NCBI RefSeq assembly: GCF_000757425.2
Contig: NZ_JPKR02000002.1
Location: 186,001 to 250,000, forward strand
Direction: 5' to 3'
Source: Tatumella morbirosei
GTDB lineage: Bacteria; Pseudomonadota; Gammaproteobacteria; Enterobacterales; Enterobacteriaceae
DNA length: 64,000 bases
Made by a program: the position numbers and the translations under genes. This document shows positions 26,682-34,795 of this stretch, piece after piece. Under the pieces are notes generated by a model. It worked only from the letters and a program-made list of their open reading frames with translations, was not told the DNA's origin and made no database searches. The first letter of the stretch is position 1; every line of letters starts with the position of its first letter.

Positions 26682-26711
26682 GTATACTCATTTTTTAAAT
26701 TTTGTATACAA
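26682..26711. promoter_or_regulatory. Paired GTATAC palindromes between hpxS and the permease
   Basis: GTATAC occurs at 26682-26687 and again at 26704-26709, the second inside the perfect palindrome TTGTATACAA (26702-26711). The centres are 22 bases apart, two helical turns. The block lies in the short divergent promoter region and is the likely operator of the GntR-type regulator. Confidence 0.6.
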
Positions 26712-26787
26712 AAAAATGAAAACTGGTCCGGATCCTGCAGGGTGTTATGAGTCTAATACTATTCAGCAATCTACAGGGGCTGCAACT

Positions 26788-28272
26788 ATGCCAAAAAATG
26801 AATCACAGAATTCCGGGCTCATCAAACCAGGTTACAGTCCGCGCTTAACTAATGATGATTTAGCGCCGGTCCGGGAACAACACTGGAACTGGTATAATAT
26901 TTTTTCCTTCTGGATGTCAGATGTACACAGTATGGGGGGTTATGTAGTCGCCGCCAGTTTCTTCGCACTGGGCCTGGCGGGCTGGCAGGTCCTGTTATGC
27001 CTGTTAGCAGGGATCTGCATTGTGCAGGTTTTTGCCAATCTGGTCGCGAAGCCGAGTCAGCAGAGCGGGGTTCCTTATGCGGTAGTGTGTCGTCAGGCTT
27101 TCGGGGTGTTTGGGGCAAATATTCCGGCAGTCATCCGTGGCTTAATCGCGTTTGCCTGGTACGGTATCCAGACCTGGCTGGCATCTAACGCGTTGATGCT
27201 GGTTTTGCTGAAGTTCTGGCCATCGCTGGTATCCATGACAACCTCCCATTTTCTCGGTTTGTCGACACTCGGCTGGATATGTTTTGCCGTGATGTGGGTA
27301 TTACAGGCACTGGTCTTCTGGCACGGTATGAGTGCCATTAAGCGTTTCATCGATATCGCAGGTCCTGCGGTATACATCGTTATGCTGGCACTGGCAGTGT
27401 GGATTATCTCGCAGACCGGTTTCTCAGGAATTTCTCTGACTCTTTCCGAAAAATCTCTCTCTCCTGCGGCTCAGGGCTGGCAGATGATAACTGCGGTGGC
27501 TCTGGTGGTTTCTTACTTCTCTGGCCCTTTACTGAACTTTGGCGATTTCTCACGTTATGCCAGCAGTATGCAGGATATCCGTCGCGGTAACCGCTGGGGA
27601 TTGCCGTTTAACTTTTTACTGTTTTCTATTATTACCGTGGTGATTGTCTCCGGGACCCACTCATTATTTGGGAGAATGATTACCGACCCTATTGAAACGG
27701 TTTCGCAGGTGGGGAGCGGGGTAGCGATGGCGGTAGCATTGCTGACGATGATTACTGCGACTATCGGAATCAATATCGTGGCGAACTTTGTCTCGCCGGC
27801 GTTCGATTTTTCTAACTGTGCACCGCAAAAAATCAGCTTCCGTATGGGCGGGATGATTGCAGCCGTCGGGTCTGTCATTCTGACGCCATGGAATCTGTTC
27901 CAGTCTCCGGAACTTATCCACTATACGCTGGATGTATTGGGTTCGTTCATTGGGCCGCTGTTTGGCATTCTGCTGTGTGACTTCTATCTGATTAATCGCA
28001 GCCAGATTAAAACCGACGATTTGTTTAACGATACTCCGTCAGGGGCTTACTGGTACAGGAGTGGTTTTAACCCGAAAGCGATTTTGGCACTGATCCCGTC
28101 AGTCGCTTTGTGTCTGGTGATAAGTTTTATTCCGGCATTACATGAAATTGCCAACTTCAGCTGGTTTATTGGCGTCGCACTGGCCGCAGGTATCTATTAC
28201 CGTGTTGCTCTGGTCAAACGGGGGGCACGGACCGATGCTGCTCTGACAGCCCGTGTCACTAAAGATATCTGA
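26788..28272 (+). CDS. hpxC: NCS1 family permease, probable allantoin/hydantoin transporter
   Basis: The 494-residue membrane protein is an NCS1 nucleobase/hydantoin cation symporter with twelve predicted helices. Conserved parts include the NWYNIFSFWMSDVHSMGGYVVAA segment of helix 1 with its unwound substrate loop, the PSQQSGVPYAVVCRQAFGVFGANIPAV block, and FSGPLLNFGDFSRYA in the middle. Mhp1, PucI and Fur transporters are of this family. The ATG at 26788 has AGGGG upstream; an earlier ATG at 26716 lies in the operator region and is less likely. It is divergent from the regulator and racemase, so allantoin is the likely substrate. Confidence 0.82.
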   Translation: MPKNESQNSGLIKPGYSPRLTNDDLAPVREQHWNWYNIFSFWMSDVHSMGGYVVAASFFALGLAGWQVLLCLLAGICIVQVFANLVAKPSQQSGVPYAVVCRQAFGVFGANIPAVIRGLIAFAWYGIQTWLASNALMLVLLKFWPSLVSMTTSHFLGLSTLGWICFAVMWVLQALVFWHGMSAIKRFIDIAGPAVYIVMLALAVWIISQTGFSGISLTLSEKSLSPAAQGWQMITAVALVVSYFSGPLLNFGDFSRYASSMQDIRRGNRWGLPFNFLLFSIITVVIVSGTHSLFGRMITDPIETVSQVGSGVAMAVALLTMITATIGINIVANFVSPAFDFSNCAPQKISFRMGGMIAAVGSVILTPWNLFQSPELIHYTLDVLGSFIGPLFGILLCDFYLINRSQIKTDDLFNDTPSGAYWYRSGFNPKAILALIPSVALCLVISFIPALHEIANFSWFIGVALAAGIYYRVALVKRGARTDAALTARVTKDI

Positions 28273-28286
28273 CTGTGCTGAGTTCC

Positions 28287-28320
28287 GTCAGCCTGGTAAT
28301 TCTGTCAGGCTGACACTTTT
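28287..28320 (+). terminator. Rho-independent terminator after the NCS1 permease
   Basis: GTCAGCCTG (28287-28295) and CAGGCTGAC (28306-28314) form a perfect 9-bp stem with a 10-base loop, followed by ACTTTT. It lies 15 bases after the permease stop. Confidence 0.7.
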
Positions 28321-28420
28321 CATCTAAAATCCTTCCCTGGTCACATTGAATCCGATGGTTGCTACCCGGCCATCCGGCTATAATCACGACACTTTCCGTG
28401 TTACCCGTCGCAGAGGCGCT

Positions 28421-29023
28421 ATGCTTGATTCTGAGGTGTTAGTTCAACAACTGTGTGAACAGGGGTGGTTTTATCAGCAAAACGTACTGGATGCCGCTCT
28501 GGTGTCACAGTTAGCCGAAATATGCCATAGCCGTACCTTCCTGCAAGCAGGCATTGGTCAGGGGGTAAAAAACATTATTAATGAGTCGATCCGTTCAGAC
28601 AGCATCAGCTGGATAGACAAGGATGAACAGTTGCCGGCTATCCGTGATTACCTGGGGCTGGTAGAAACTATTCGTCAGCTACTTAATCGTGAGTTTTATC
28701 TGGGGCTCAACGATTTTGAAGGGCATTTTTCCCGCTATCCCAGCGGAGCCTATTACAAACCGCATTATGATTGCTTTGCGAATGATAAACGCAGGGCCGT
28801 GACGCTGATTATGTACATCAACCAGAACTGGCATCCACAGGACGGAGGACAGCTGTGCCTGCATCTGCCGGAAGGGGAAAGATTGATAGAGCCGGTGGCC
28901 GGCAGTGTTATCTGTTTTCTGTCGGAACAAATTCTGCACGAAGTTAAACCGGCGCATAAAGAAAGAATGGCGCTGACCGGCTGGTATATTCGTAATAACG
29001 GTCAGGATTACTACTACAGTTGA
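28421..29023 (+). CDS. 2-oxoglutarate/Fe(II) oxygenase, prolyl 4-hydroxylase-like
   Basis: This 200-residue protein is a double-stranded beta-helix dioxygenase of the prolyl hydroxylase (SM-20/PiuC-like) group. The iron ligands are His115 and Asp117 in KPHYDCF and His173 in ILHEVKP; Arg182 is placed to bind 2-oxoglutarate. The YINQNWHPQDGGQLCLH block is typical. The ATG at 28421 follows AGAGG; upstream in-frame starts are less likely. Bacterial members hydroxylate protein prolines or small molecules; the target here is unknown. It stands alone, with a hairpin after it. No signal peptide is seen. Confidence 0.82.
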   Translation: MLDSEVLVQQLCEQGWFYQQNVLDAALVSQLAEICHSRTFLQAGIGQGVKNIINESIRSDSISWIDKDEQLPAIRDYLGLVETIRQLLNREFYLGLNDFEGHFSRYPSGAYYKPHYDCFANDKRRAVTLIMYINQNWHPQDGGQLCLHLPEGERLIEPVAGSVICFLSEQILHEVKPAHKERMALTGWYIRNNGQDYYYS

Positions 29024-29027
29024 ATGA

Positions 29028-29057
29028 GCTTGCCGGGAACCCGGGCACCCGGCAAGC
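29028..29057. terminator. Bidirectional hairpin between convergent genes
   Basis: GCTTGCCGGG (29028-29037) and CCCGGCAAGC (29048-29057) form a perfect 10-bp stem with a 10-base loop. It separates the oxygenase gene from the convergent MFS gene and can serve either strand. Confidence 0.6.
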
Positions 29058-29069
29058 AATACGGGTAGG

Positions 29070-30488
29070 TTACTTACGACCTGCCGCGACCTGGCTGCCG
29101 GCATTTTTCTCCAGTAACAGAATGTCCACCATCGCTATCAGACATAATATCCCTAAAGCAATAAACGACAGACGGAAGCTGACAGCCGGAAGCTGTGACA
29201 ACCATTCGACACTGTGACTCAGTTTTTGTGTGAGAAACAGACTCAGTGCACAGAAAGTGATTCCTACTCCCATCGATAACTGTGATGAGGCGCTGAACAG
29301 GGAGTTTGCATGGCTCATCTGAGCTTTAGGTACATCACAGAACACCAGGGTGTTAATGGCGGTAAATTGCAGAGAACGGACCACCCCGCCAAGGAACAAC
29401 ACCAGCATTATCAGTGCATGAGGGGTCTGGGCGGTGAAGAAGGCACAAATTACCATGCCCAAAACATTCAGCAATCCGTTAATGGTCAGAACAGTTTTGA
29501 AGCCAAACGCTCTGAGTATTGGGGTGGTGGCCGGTTTAATGGCAAGGTTTCCGGCAAATACTGCCAGTACCAGTAAGCCAGAATGAAAAGCATCCATGTG
29601 AAAGCCCACCTGAAACATCAGTGGTAACAGAAAGGGTACCGCAGAAATGGCGGCGCGAAACAGGAAGCCTCCGACCAGCGTTGCCCTGAATGTCGGAATG
29701 GCCAGGGCGTCCATTCGGATCATTGGTTCCGGTACCCGGATCATATGTCGGTAACTCAGCCAAAATCCGGCCAGGCTAATGATCAGTAACCCAAGAGTCA
29801 GAACCATCGGAACCGATGAAGAGACCATCTCCATACTACAGACGAACCCAATCATCGACAGGGTTGACAGGATAAAACCGGTCACATCGAACGGACGCTT
29901 CTCCGTATCGCTGTTATTTTTCATCAGCCGGCGGGCCAGTATGAAACCAGCAATTCCCAGAGGCAGGTTCAGGAAAAATATCCAACGCCAGTTGAAATAG
30001 TCGGTGATAAAGCCACCCAGAGGGGGGCCGATAACCGGGGCGACCAGTGCCGGCCAGGTCAGGGTAGCAATGGCGGTGATCAATTGATCTTTTGGCGTGT
30101 TCTTTAACACTGCCAGCCGTCCAACGGGAACCATCAGTGCGCCACCGGCACCCTGCAGAATGCGCATTGCCACAAACATTGGCAGATTATCTGACAATCC
30201 GCACAATACTGAGGAGAGGGTGAAGATCGCCAGTGCCAGAGAAAAGACATTTTTAGCACCATAACGATCGGCAATCCAGCCACTGACCGGAATGAGTACT
30301 GCCAGAGTCAGCAGATAAGCACTGATCCCCAGATTGAGTCGTGTGACCTCGGTAGAGAAGGTTTTTGCCATATAAGGTAACGCTGTAGCGATAACGGTAC
30401 CGTCGAGGAACTCCATGAAAAACGCACCAGCAACCAGCAATGCAACAGCGGAGACGGACTTATTCGAATTATTTATCAATCCAGACAT
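29070..30488 (-). CDS. MFS transporter, DHA2 family (MdtD-like)
   Basis: The 472-residue protein matches the 14-helix drug:proton antiporter family, and its length equals that of MdtD (471 aa). Motifs include FLDGTVIATALPYMAKTF in helix 1, the GWIADRYGAKNVF loop (motif A), RILQGAGGALMVPVGRLAVL (motif B region) and PALVAPVIGPPLGGFITDYFNWRWIFFLNLPLG (motif C). It probably exports small organic compounds from the cytoplasm. It is monocistronic and divergent from an AraJ-like transporter. The substrate cannot be predicted. Confidence 0.85.
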   Translation of the reverse strand: MSGLINNSNKSVSAVALLVAGAFFMEFLDGTVIATALPYMAKTFSTEVTRLNLGISAYLLTLAVLIPVSGWIADRYGAKNVFSLALAIFTLSSVLCGLSDNLPMFVAMRILQGAGGALMVPVGRLAVLKNTPKDQLITAIATLTWPALVAPVIGPPLGGFITDYFNWRWIFFLNLPLGIAGFILARRLMKNNSDTEKRPFDVTGFILSTLSMIGFVCSMEMVSSSVPMVLTLGLLIISLAGFWLSYRHMIRVPEPMIRMDALAIPTFRATLVGGFLFRAAISAVPFLLPLMFQVGFHMDAFHSGLLVLAVFAGNLAIKPATTPILRAFGFKTVLTINGLLNVLGMVICAFFTAQTPHALIMLVLFLGGVVRSLQFTAINTLVFCDVPKAQMSHANSLFSASSQLSMGVGITFCALSLFLTQKLSHSVEWLSQLPAVSFRLSFIALGILCLIAMVDILLLEKNAGSQVAAGRK

Positions 30489-30614
30489 GACTCTTGCTTA
30501 TCAGAGATGAGAGTATACAGGTGAGGGAATAATAACGAATCAGTGAAATCGATGCACCTCATGAATGTATGTAATTTTGTTTACTGAATATTAATTAAAT
30601 GTATTGGAGTTTGT

Positions 30615-31775
30615 GTGCAAAAAAACGACACGGGTATCGGTATGGCGTTGCTGGCGATGGCCATCGGAGGATTCGCCATCGGGACAGGTGAGTTTGTCAT
30701 TATGGGACTGCTGCCTGATGTAGCCCATGGCCTGGGGCATTCAGTGACCAGTACCGGTAATGCAATTACCAGTTATGCACTGGGGGTGGTTTTTGGGGCT
30801 CCGTTAATTGCGGTGTTAGGTGCTCAGGCATCACGTCAGCGTTTACTGATTTTTCTCATGGGATTATTTGCTGCAGGGAATATTGCCAGCGCCCTGGTCC
30901 CTGAATATTTCAGTTTTGTGCTGGCAAGGTTTATCAGTGGATTACCGCATGGCGCATATTTTGGGATTGCTTCACTGGTGGCCGCCTCGATGGTACCGGC
31001 AGAGCAACGTGGTAAAGCCATCGGGCGGATGATGACCGGTCTGACGGTCGCGACGTTACTTGGTGTACCGCTGGCGGCCTGGATGGGCCACCATCTTAAC
31101 TGGCATTATGCTTTCCTGTTTGTGGGTATTTGTGCGCTGATCTCACTGCTGATGGTGATCCGTTATGTTCCCCATTTGCCCGGTGACAAAACAGCCCATC
31201 CGTTACATGAGCTGACCGCGCTGAAAACACCTCAGGTGTTACTGGTGCTTCTGACCGGAGCTGCGGGATTTGGCGGAATGTTTGCGGTGTTCAGCTATAT
31301 CACTCCGACGCTGGTTCATGTCGCAGGGATGCCTGGCTGGGCTATTCCATGGGTCATGGCTGCATTTGGCCTGGGGATGATTGTGGGTATGTCTACCGGA
31401 GGTAAGCTCTCTGACTGGAGTGTCAGAAAAGGGATCACCGTGGCTCTGGTGTGGAATCTGGTGGTGATGATGCTTTTTCCTCTGATGGCCACCCACGCTC
31501 TGAGCGGAGTTATAGCCACTTTCCTGATTGGCACTACCTCAATGCTCATTCCGTGCCTGCAGATTCGTTTGATGGATGTCGCGGGTAAAGCCCAGACTCT
31601 GGCGGCAGCAATGAATCATTCAGCGTTAAATATTGCTAATGCATTAGGAGCATTTTTAGGGGGAATGGTGATCGATGCCGGATACGGATGGACCTCTACA
31701 GCCGGTGTCGGTGCAGCATTAGGTATCATCGGACTGCTGGCATATCTCTGTTCTTTGAGCCGCAAACAAGCGTAA
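30615..31775 (+). CDS. MFS transporter, AraJ-like (DHA1)
   Basis: This 386-residue, 12-helix major facilitator resembles E. coli AraJ: it begins with the GTGEFVIMGLLPDVAHGLG block, has SYALGVVFGAPLIAVLGA in helix 2, ARFISGLPHGAYFGIASLVAASMV in helices 4-5 and a conserved FLFVGICALISL stretch. The family exports sugars or drugs. The start is GTG at 30615 with TTGGAGT upstream. A terminator follows at 31838. It is divergent from the DHA2 transporter with 126 bases between. Confidence 0.83.
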   Translation: MQKNDTGIGMALLAMAIGGFAIGTGEFVIMGLLPDVAHGLGHSVTSTGNAITSYALGVVFGAPLIAVLGAQASRQRLLIFLMGLFAAGNIASALVPEYFSFVLARFISGLPHGAYFGIASLVAASMVPAEQRGKAIGRMMTGLTVATLLGVPLAAWMGHHLNWHYAFLFVGICALISLLMVIRYVPHLPGDKTAHPLHELTALKTPQVLLVLLTGAAGFGGMFAVFSYITPTLVHVAGMPGWAIPWVMAAFGLGMIVGMSTGGKLSDWSVRKGITVALVWNLVVMMLFPLMATHALSGVIATFLIGTTSMLIPCLQIRLMDVAGKAQTLAAAMNHSALNIANALGAFLGGMVIDAGYGWTSTAGVGAALGIIGLLAYLCSLSRKQA

Positions 31776-31837
31776 CAATCCTCCTGCGTATCTTAAGTTT
31801 CAGACATCTTCTGAGACAATTTTCCGGAAAACACAGA

Positions 31838-31872
31838 CCGTCCCGGCTTTACAAATAGCCGGACGGGTTTTA
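31838..31872 (+). terminator. Rho-independent terminator after the AraJ-like gene
   Basis: CCGTCCCGGCT (31838-31848) pairs with AGCCGGACGG (31857-31866) with one bulged base, followed by a GTTTT run. It lies about 65 bases after the transporter stop. Confidence 0.75.
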
Positions 31873-31981
31873 TACCTGAAAGAGCAGGATCGTTTCAGCT
31901 CGTGTCAGACACTACCGGTCTGTCGCATGTCATTCTCAGTGCCGGAAACTCTGGCACTGTTAACTAATGCAAGGGGGAAAA

Positions 31982-32587
31982 ATGTCTGTCGATTCCCGCC
32001 GGGATTTTTTACGTGTGATGAGCGGCATTGCTCTGACCACACCATTACTGTTATCTGCGGCTGCCCGTGGTGAAACAGTGTCCCGCATCACTCCGGAACA
32101 TTTCAGATTATCCAAAAATGGCTGGGTGCCTAATAACCCGAATCTGCCGGTACTGCTTTACCGCCAGGTTTTGCCATTATCCGGCAATATTACCCAAAAT
32201 TCAGAAAGCGCATTTCAGCAACATGGCTGGCCACCCCAATGGGTGGCCGGGGTGTTCGATTTTCACCATTACCACAGCACGGCACATGAAGTTCTGGGGT
32301 TTGTCGGTGGTGAAGCAAAATTGATGCTCGGTGGCCCCGGAGGGAAAACAGTGACTGTAAATGCGGGAGATGTGGCACTCCTGCCGGCCGGAACAGGTCA
32401 TTGTAATCTTGGCAGTAGCGATGACTTTCTGGTTATTGGCGCTTATCCACCGGATCAGCACTGGGACATTTGTCGTTCTGCGCCCACGGCCGCGATGCAG
32501 AAAAGTATCGACACTCTGGCTTATCCGCACCAGGACCCTGTCAGTGGCCAGCCACAGCCATTAATGACGTTATGGGACAGGACATAA
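31982..32587 (+). CDS. Tat-exported cupin-domain protein
   Basis: The 201-residue protein has a twin-arginine signal (SRRDFLRVM at about 5-13, hydrophobic stretch to residue 28) and one cupin domain. The metal-binding cupin motif 1 is seen as HHYHSTAHEVLGFVGG (His96, His98, Glu103) and motif 2 as GDVALLPAGTGH ending at His140. It resembles B. subtilis YjlB-type cupins, but with export. The ATG at 31982 follows AGGGGG; the one at 31967 would put that site inside the gene. The next gene starts 28 bases later and is also exported. The function is unknown; a metal-dependent enzyme in the periplasm is the best guess. Confidence 0.78.
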   Translation: MSVDSRRDFLRVMSGIALTTPLLLSAAARGETVSRITPEHFRLSKNGWVPNNPNLPVLLYRQVLPLSGNITQNSESAFQQHGWPPQWVAGVFDFHHYHSTAHEVLGFVGGEAKLMLGGPGGKTVTVNAGDVALLPAGTGHCNLGSSDDFLVIGAYPPDQHWDICRSAPTAAMQKSIDTLAYPHQDPVSGQPQPLMTLWDRT

Positions 32588-32615
32588 ATAATTTTCGTTA
32601 AAAGAGGAGGTCTTT

Positions 32616-33308
32616 GTGACTGGATTCAAACGTTGGTTGATGGGGGGCCTGATGCTGGCCGGAGTCGTGGCCGCTCATGCAGAAACATTACCTACGATTG
32701 GTATTATCGGTGCCGGTCAGATGGGCGGTACGCTGGCAACGCTGTGGAGTAAAGCCGGCTATCCGGTTATTTTATCGTCAAGGCATCCGGACCAGCTAAA
32801 AGCTCAGGTAACCGAACTAGGCCGGCAGGCCAGTGCTGCCAGTGTGCAACAGGCAGCCGAAAAAGCCAACATTGTGGTGCTGGCTGTTCCCTACGGAGCA
32901 CTGCCGTCACTGGCTAAATCAGTCGGGAGTGAACTGAAAGGAAAAGTGGTCCTCGATGTGAGTAATCCCTATCCTGGAAGAGATGGTAATGTCGCCGAAC
33001 AGGCCCTCAGTAAAGGGGTAGGGCTTTACAGTGGCGGGTTATTCCCCGGGGCAAAACTGGTACGTGGCTTTAATTCAATTGCTGCCGCGACGCTCAGTTC
33101 AGAAGCTCATCGTTCAGGAGAAAAACTGGCGGTTCCGCTGGCAGGCGATGATCAACAAGCTGTGAAAGAGATATCATCGCTGGTCACTGCTGCCGGATTT
33201 GATCCGGTGGTGGTCGGTGGGCTGGACAAAGCGCGGCTGTTTCAGCCGGGCAGCTCGCTGTTCCTGAGCAGTCTGACCCGTCAGCAGTTACAACAACAGT
33301 TAAAATAG
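32616..33308 (+). CDS. Exported Rossmann-fold protein, F420/NADP oxidoreductase-like
   Basis: This 230-residue protein carries a signal peptide (about 22 residues, cut after AHA) in front of a NAD(P)-binding domain of the NADPH-dependent F420 reductase family. The dinucleotide motif is IGIIGAGQMGGTLA (residues 28-41), and SSRHPDQL and VVLAVPYGALPSL follow. The C-terminal part has VRGFNSIAAATL and an LDKARLFQPGS-like segment. A nucleotide-binding oxidoreductase outside the cytoplasm is unusual. The GTG start has GAGGAGG upstream. It is probably co-transcribed with the Tat cupin gene. The activity and its cofactor source are unknown. Confidence 0.75.
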   Translation: MTGFKRWLMGGLMLAGVVAAHAETLPTIGIIGAGQMGGTLATLWSKAGYPVILSSRHPDQLKAQVTELGRQASAASVQQAAEKANIVVLAVPYGALPSLAKSVGSELKGKVVLDVSNPYPGRDGNVAEQALSKGVGLYSGGLFPGAKLVRGFNSIAAATLSSEAHRSGEKLAVPLAGDDQQAVKEISSLVTAAGFDPVVVGGLDKARLFQPGSSLFLSSLTRQQLQQQLK

Positions 33309-33311
33309 TCA

Positions 33312-33338
33312 TAAAAATGGGGGGCCGACTGGCCCCCC
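33312..33338. terminator. GC-rich terminator, best on the minus strand
   Basis: GGGGGGCC (33319-33326) and GGCCCCCC (33331-33338) form a perfect 8-bp stem with a GACT loop. On the minus strand it is followed by ATTTTTA, so it suits the end of dehydrogenase operon 2. It also lies just after the plus-strand oxidoreductase gene. Confidence 0.7.
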
Positions 33339-33370
33339 AATTCTGGTGATAATTCAGCGTTCAGTGATGA

Positions 33371-34795
33371 TTAAGCTTTGCGACGGCTACGACGTAACCG
33401 GAATGCCACCAACAACAGGATGATAATAATTACCCCAACCACCATCGCCGGAATCATGTAAGGCTGCAGCGCAACGAGTGCCGGAGGGTGCCCACCTTTA
33501 CGAACCCAGGCAACATCACCTGCCTTCACTGTCACCGCAGGATTCCCGTAATTATGCAGGACATAGTTACTGATATCCGCAATCTGTTGATCGGTCAGGT
33601 TATCCACATAGGTTGGCGAACTGAAACCTGGCATCAACACCTGATGGTCTTTAGTGTTGCGTTGAACCCCAAACAGAATCGTCGCAATCAGGTTTTGTGG
33701 ATGAATCATCCCGGTCGCAGTATTATGGAACAGCGAAGGATAGGCCTGATTCTTACTCCCCGCACCATCTGGCTGGTGGCAGCTGGCACAGTTTCCGCTG
33801 AATAAGGCAGCTCCGCTGGTTAATGAGTCACGGGCATTATTAGGAGCCATACCGCGAACCTGATCATCAACATTGGTGGAAGATGAACCATAGCTATAAG
33901 CCGCCTGAGTCTCACCAGGAGTACGAATGGGGGCGGTTTGCTTCAGATAAGTGGCAATTGCCTGCAAATCACTGTCTGGCAGATACTGCAGGCTGTGTTC
34001 AACGGCTTCAGCCATCCCGCCAGCTGCCTGATTTTTACCCGCCGCACGGCCGGTTTTCAGGTACTCCACGATCTCATCGTTACTCCAGCCACCAATACCA
34101 CTGACTTTATCTGAAGTAATATTTGGCGCATACCAGCTCCCCAGATGAGCACCCGCCAGAGGCTGATCCGTCTGCTCATTCATCATAAAACCACGTGGTG
34201 TATGGCAGGTGTCACAGTGCGCCAGACCGTTGACCAGATAATTCCCGCGATTCCATTCGGCACTTTTCTGCGCATCTGGCTGGAATGTCTTGTTGTCAGC
34301 GTACAACAGATTCCAGAACTTCATGCTAAAACGCATATTAAACGGGAATGAGAGCCGGGTTTCGGTGTTTTGCTGAACCACCGGTTTTACGCCATGCATA
34401 AAGTAGTAATAAAGTGCATGGGCATCGCTGTCTGTCATCATCCGGTATGAGGTGTAGGGCATGGCAGGATACAACTGAGCACCATCTGCCCGGACCCCAT
34501 GGCGAACTGCCTCAATAAACTGCTGTTCAGTGTATTTACCGATCCCTGTTGCCGGGTCAGGGGTAATGTTGGTGGAATAAATCGCCCCCATCGGTGAAGC
34601 AATCGCATAACCGCCACTGAACGCTGTCTTACTGCCGGGCGCAGTGTGACATGCCTGACAGTCAGAGGCGGTCGCTACCTGTTCACCCTGTTGCAGTAAT
34701 GTCTGATCGATATCCGCCGCATTTGCCGCCAGTGAACCCAGACCGCCGCACAGCAGCCCCAGTAAGGTGAGTTTTATCTGCGAGAATCGTTTCAT
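33371..34795 (-). CDS. Triheme cytochrome c subunit of sugar-acid dehydrogenase 2
   Basis: The 474-residue cytochrome has a Sec signal peptide (cut after AANA, near residue 26), three heme c sites (CQACH at 46-50, CDTCH in the middle and CASCH in the last third) and a C-terminal membrane helix followed by RRSRRK. It passes electrons from the flavoprotein to ubiquinone. The ATG at 34795 overlaps the flavoprotein stop by four bases (ATGA); the longer open frame upstream is a shadow inside that gene. It is the last gene of the operon small-large-cytochrome and is paralogous to the cytochrome at 7263-8678. Confidence 0.9.
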   Translation of the reverse strand: MKRFSQIKLTLLGLLCGGLGSLAANAADIDQTLLQQGEQVATASDCQACHTAPGSKTAFSGGYAIASPMGAIYSTNITPDPATGIGKYTEQQFIEAVRHGVRADGAQLYPAMPYTSYRMMTDSDAHALYYYFMHGVKPVVQQNTETRLSFPFNMRFSMKFWNLLYADNKTFQPDAQKSAEWNRGNYLVNGLAHCDTCHTPRGFMMNEQTDQPLAGAHLGSWYAPNITSDKVSGIGGWSNDEIVEYLKTGRAAGKNQAAGGMAEAVEHSLQYLPDSDLQAIATYLKQTAPIRTPGETQAAYSYGSSSTNVDDQVRGMAPNNARDSLTSGAALFSGNCASCHQPDGAGSKNQAYPSLFHNTATGMIHPQNLIATILFGVQRNTKDHQVLMPGFSSPTYVDNLTDQQIADISNYVLHNYGNPAVTVKAGDVAWVRKGGHPPALVALQPYMIPAMVVGVIIIILLLVAFRLRRSRRKA

